From assembly GCF_018860915.1 (NCBI RefSeq), contig NZ_JAHKQD010000048.1:62001-126000 (forward strand): a stretch of DNA of 64,000 nucleotides. The letters run 5' to 3'. The notes under the pieces are model-generated. The model searched no databases. It was not told the origin of the DNA and saw nothing but the letters and a program-made list of their open reading frames with translations. Position numbers and translations under genes: made by a program. The DNA is from Colwellia sp. C2M11 (GTDB lineage Bacteria; Pseudomonadota; Gammaproteobacteria; Enterobacterales; Alteromonadaceae). Position 1 is the stretch's first letter. Each line of letters opens with the position of its first letter. Shown here piece by piece: positions 61,800-64,000 of the stretch.

Positions 61800-64000
61800 C
61801 TAGCTTAGTGGCGCAAGTAATGAACTTAAAATATCATCAGTTAAGCTTAGTTTGTTATCACTTACTTCTTCTGATAATAGTGCTTTAGCTAACTCTGCTT
61901 TATTTTGTTGTATTTTCTGAATCTTCTCTTCTATCGAATTTTCAATAATATACTTGTAAACAAAAACCGGCTTATTTTGTCCAATACGATAAGCCCTATC
62001 CGTCGCTTGATTTTCTACTGCAGGATTCCACCAGGGATCAAAGTGTATCACTGTATCAGCCGCTGTTAGGTTTAAGCCAACACCGCCCGCACGTAAACTA
62101 ATTAAAAATACTGGAACTTCGCCTGCTTGAAATTTATCAACAACTTCTTGCCTATTTTTGGTTGATCCTGTTAATTTAACATAACCTATATTCGCTTTTA
62201 CTAACTCATCTTCAATCAGCGCAAGCATACTGGTAAACTGAGAAAATATAAGTATTTTACGACCTTCAGCAATTTGTTCAGGTAGTGTTTCCATTAAGTA
62301 ATCAAGCTTAGCAGATTGATTAACTTTTTCAGCTCCCTTAAGTGATAATAACTTAGGATGATTACAAACCTGTCTTAACTTTAATAACGCGTCTAGCACT
62401 TCAATTTGACTGCGTTTTAAACCTTTATCAGCAATAATATCTTTTAAACGGCTATCCATTGCTAAACGAACAGACTCATACAATTCAGCTTGTTTACCCT
62501 CAATACGTAACGTTTGAATAATTTCCGTTTTCTTGGGTAGCTCAGTCGCTATTTTGTCTTTCGTTCTGCGTAAAATGAATGGTTTAATACGTTGATTTAA
62601 TAGCTGTTTACGCTCTTGCTCTCCGTGCTTCTCAATTGGGGTTCTAAATAACTTAGTAAATTGCTTTTGTCCGCCTAAAAAACCAGGTAGTAAAAAATTA
62701 AATTGTGCCCAAAATTCGCCTAAATGATTTTCCATAGGCGTACCCGTTAAACATAATTTATGCTTGGCCTTAAGCAGCATAAACGATTGATATAATTTAG
62801 TTTTAGTGTTTTTTATATAATGTGCTTCATCAAGAATCAAGTAATAAAATTGTTGCTCGCAATAATGTTCTAAATCTTTAGTTATCAAGGCATAACTGGT
62901 GATAATTACATCAACCTGTTGTTCAATGCCACCATCTCCTTCAAGACAACCAAAATGCTGTTTACGTTTTGTACCATGTAATATCTGATAAGAAAGTTCT
63001 GGAGTAAATTTTTCTATTTCATTTGCCCAGTTAAAAATAACACTCGTCGGTGCCACAATTAATACAGGTTTAGTCATTCGACCTTGCTGTTTTTCAATTA
63101 GCAAATGCGCCAAAGTTTGAATGGTCTTACCTAGCCCCATATCATCAGCCAAAATACCATTTAATTGATATTCTCGCAAAAACTGCAGCCAATTTAATCC
63201 TTGCTGCTGATAAGCTCTTAATGTTGCATTTAAGCCTTCTGGTACAGTAACCGAATCCACTTGTTGAAAGTTTTTTAATTTATCAGCCAGTGCTCTTAAT
63301 TTAGTTGTACCAGTTGCGACCATGCCTTGGTCATCCAGCATGGATAATGTTTGATGACTTTGAAAGCGTGACAACTCCATAGTCCCGTCTTTATTTAACG
63401 CATTAGGCATAAACAATTCAATAAATTGTTTTAAAATTGGCTGAACACTTTCATAGCGTAAGGCAACAAATTCGCCATTTTCTAAATCAACATAAATAGG
63501 TGAATTAGGTTCAATAAGTAATTCTTTATCCTTAACTCCCTCTTCATTATCAATACTTTCTTCGTTAAAAAGTGCTGATCTAGGCAATTGTTCAATAGCG
63601 CTAATCAAAATAGGGAATGCTGGCATTTTTTTACCATCAATAGTCAAATTTAACCCTAATGAGAAAAAATCATGATCGCCCGTTTCAATTACTTCGGCAT
63701 CAAATACGCTATCAGTGCTTAATGCTTTATAATGAAAATCATCAGTAAAACTTATATGCCAGCCTAATTCTTTCAGCAAAGGTAATTTTTGATCTAGAAA
63801 GCGATGCCAAAAATAACGGCCTTGCATTAGCATTAAAAATTCCGCTGGTTTTTCTTTCTTTAAAAACCCCTGATGGGTATACGCTTTACGCTTAGGCTGC
63901 ACTGAAAAATGCAAGGTGTCGAGTTTATCGACTACCGATTGTTCAAAGGCTAAATCTCGATACAGCTTAGTATTGTTAACAGTATCACTAACAGTGGCAT
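61800..64000 (-). CDS. SNF2-family helicase, N-terminus cut by window edge
   Basis: A bacterial SNF2/RapA-like ATP-dependent DNA translocase. The frame stays open from the stop at 61800 to the window edge; an internal TTG near 63914 is unlikely to be the start, since 28 more codons precede it. Motif I is DDMGLGKTIQTLAHLL, Ia VLIVAPTSVIFNW, II LDEAHYIKN, III LCLTGTPMENHLGEFWAQF and V/VI AGGVGLNLTAADTVIHFD and QATDRAYRIGQ. About 240 residues before motif I are present; the family usually has an N-terminal SWIM zinc finger that would lie outside. Role in DNA or transcription-complex remodelling. Confidence 0.92.
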   Translation of the reverse strand, partial: ATVSDTVNNTKLYRDLAFEQSVVDKLDTLHFSVQPKRKAYTHQGFLKKEKPAEFLMLMQGRYFWHRFLDQKLPLLKELGWHISFTDDFHYKALSTDSVFDAEVIETGDHDFFSLGLNLTIDGKKMPAFPILISAIEQLPRSALFNEESIDNEEGVKDKELLIEPNSPIYVDLENGEFVALRYESVQPILKQFIELFMPNALNKDGTMELSRFQSHQTLSMLDDQGMVATGTTKLRALADKLKNFQQVDSVTVPEGLNATLRAYQQQGLNWLQFLREYQLNGILADDMGLGKTIQTLAHLLIEKQQGRMTKPVLIVAPTSVIFNWANEIEKFTPELSYQILHGTKRKQHFGCLEGDGGIEQQVDVIITSYALITKDLEHYCEQQFYYLILDEAHYIKNTKTKLYQSFMLLKAKHKLCLTGTPMENHLGEFWAQFNFLLPGFLGGQKQFTKLFRTPIEKHGEQERKQLLNQRIKPFILRRTKDKIATELPKKTEIIQTLRIEGKQAELYESVRLAMDSRLKDIIADKGLKRSQIEVLDALLKLRQVCNHPKLLSLKGAEKVNQSAKLDYLMETLPEQIAEGRKILIFSQFTSMLALIEDELVKANIGYVKLTGSTKNRQEVVDKFQAGEVPVFLISLRAGGVGLNLTAADTVIHFDPWWNPAVENQATDRAYRIGQNKPVFVYKYIIENSIEEKIQKIQQNKAELAKALLSEEVSDNKLSLTDDILSSLLAPLS

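Noticed and set aside
61800-63914. Helicase gene starting at the internal TTG at 63914
   Set aside because: The frame continues open to the window edge and the family is longer at the N-terminus, so the gene is treated as truncated.

Overview
The window is AT-rich DNA from a marine gammaproteobacterium of the Alteromonadales. I think Colwellia or a close relative, but this is inferred from gene order and protein character only. The order tsaE-amiB-mutL-miaA-hfq-hflX-hflK-hflC-purA, with queG, orn, rsgA and psd alongside, is the conserved gammaproteobacterial arrangement. The rest is a string of two-component systems, transporters and envelope genes. No rRNA, tRNA, CRISPR array, prophage or complete insertion sequence was seen. 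Two genes run off the edges: the 3' end of ggt at the left and a SNF2-type helicase lacking its start at the right.

Layout. 1-7.7 kb: ggt end, hemN, a DUF2489 protein, yihI, a VOC protein, purU, a peroxiredoxin-glutaredoxin fusion, a small orphan protein and sfsA. 7.7-14.5 kb: a Cache-type sensor kinase and LuxR-type regulator, divergent from a TRAP uptake operon (binding protein, small and large permeases, porin, small secreted protein). 14.5-20.3 kb: a beta-propeller lipoprotein, divergent from a MipA/OmpV-DUF3019-RstAB-like operon. 20.4-24.1 kb: a FecA-like TonB receptor with a Fur box, then purA. 24.5-33.6 kb: the hflC to tsaE block. 33.9-41.4 kb: queG, a very large protein that looks like a dead hybrid kinase, orn, rsgA and psd. 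41.5-49.3 kb: BlaI and an M56/TonB_C membrane protease, then a CpxP/Spy-like protein divergent from CpxRA-like genes and a DUF748 protein. 49.5-52.6 kb: a periplasmic-propeller diguanylate cyclase.

52.7-61.7 kb is the most interesting part. A BaeSR-like two-component system is followed by a two-EF-hand secreted protein, a proline-rich orphan, a 260-bp MITE-like element, a lipoprotein with three lamin-tail domains and a CotH kinase domain, a VTC-type polyphosphate polymerase domain protein, a DUF4956 membrane protein and an OprO/OprP-like porin. Tandem TGCAC repeats with an 11-bp period lie upstream of the kinase, EF-hand and CotH genes, so the three transcription units probably form one regulon under the local response regulator. 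I propose a calcium- or envelope-signal-controlled surface phosphorylation and polyphosphate system; that function is inference.

Other regulatory structure readable by eye: four G(C/T)AAAG repeats at 10-11 bp spacing between the cpxP/spy-like and cpxR-like genes; three 10-bp repeats upstream of the MipA operon; a long hairpin between the TRAP binding-protein and small-permease genes; and several strong intrinsic terminators.
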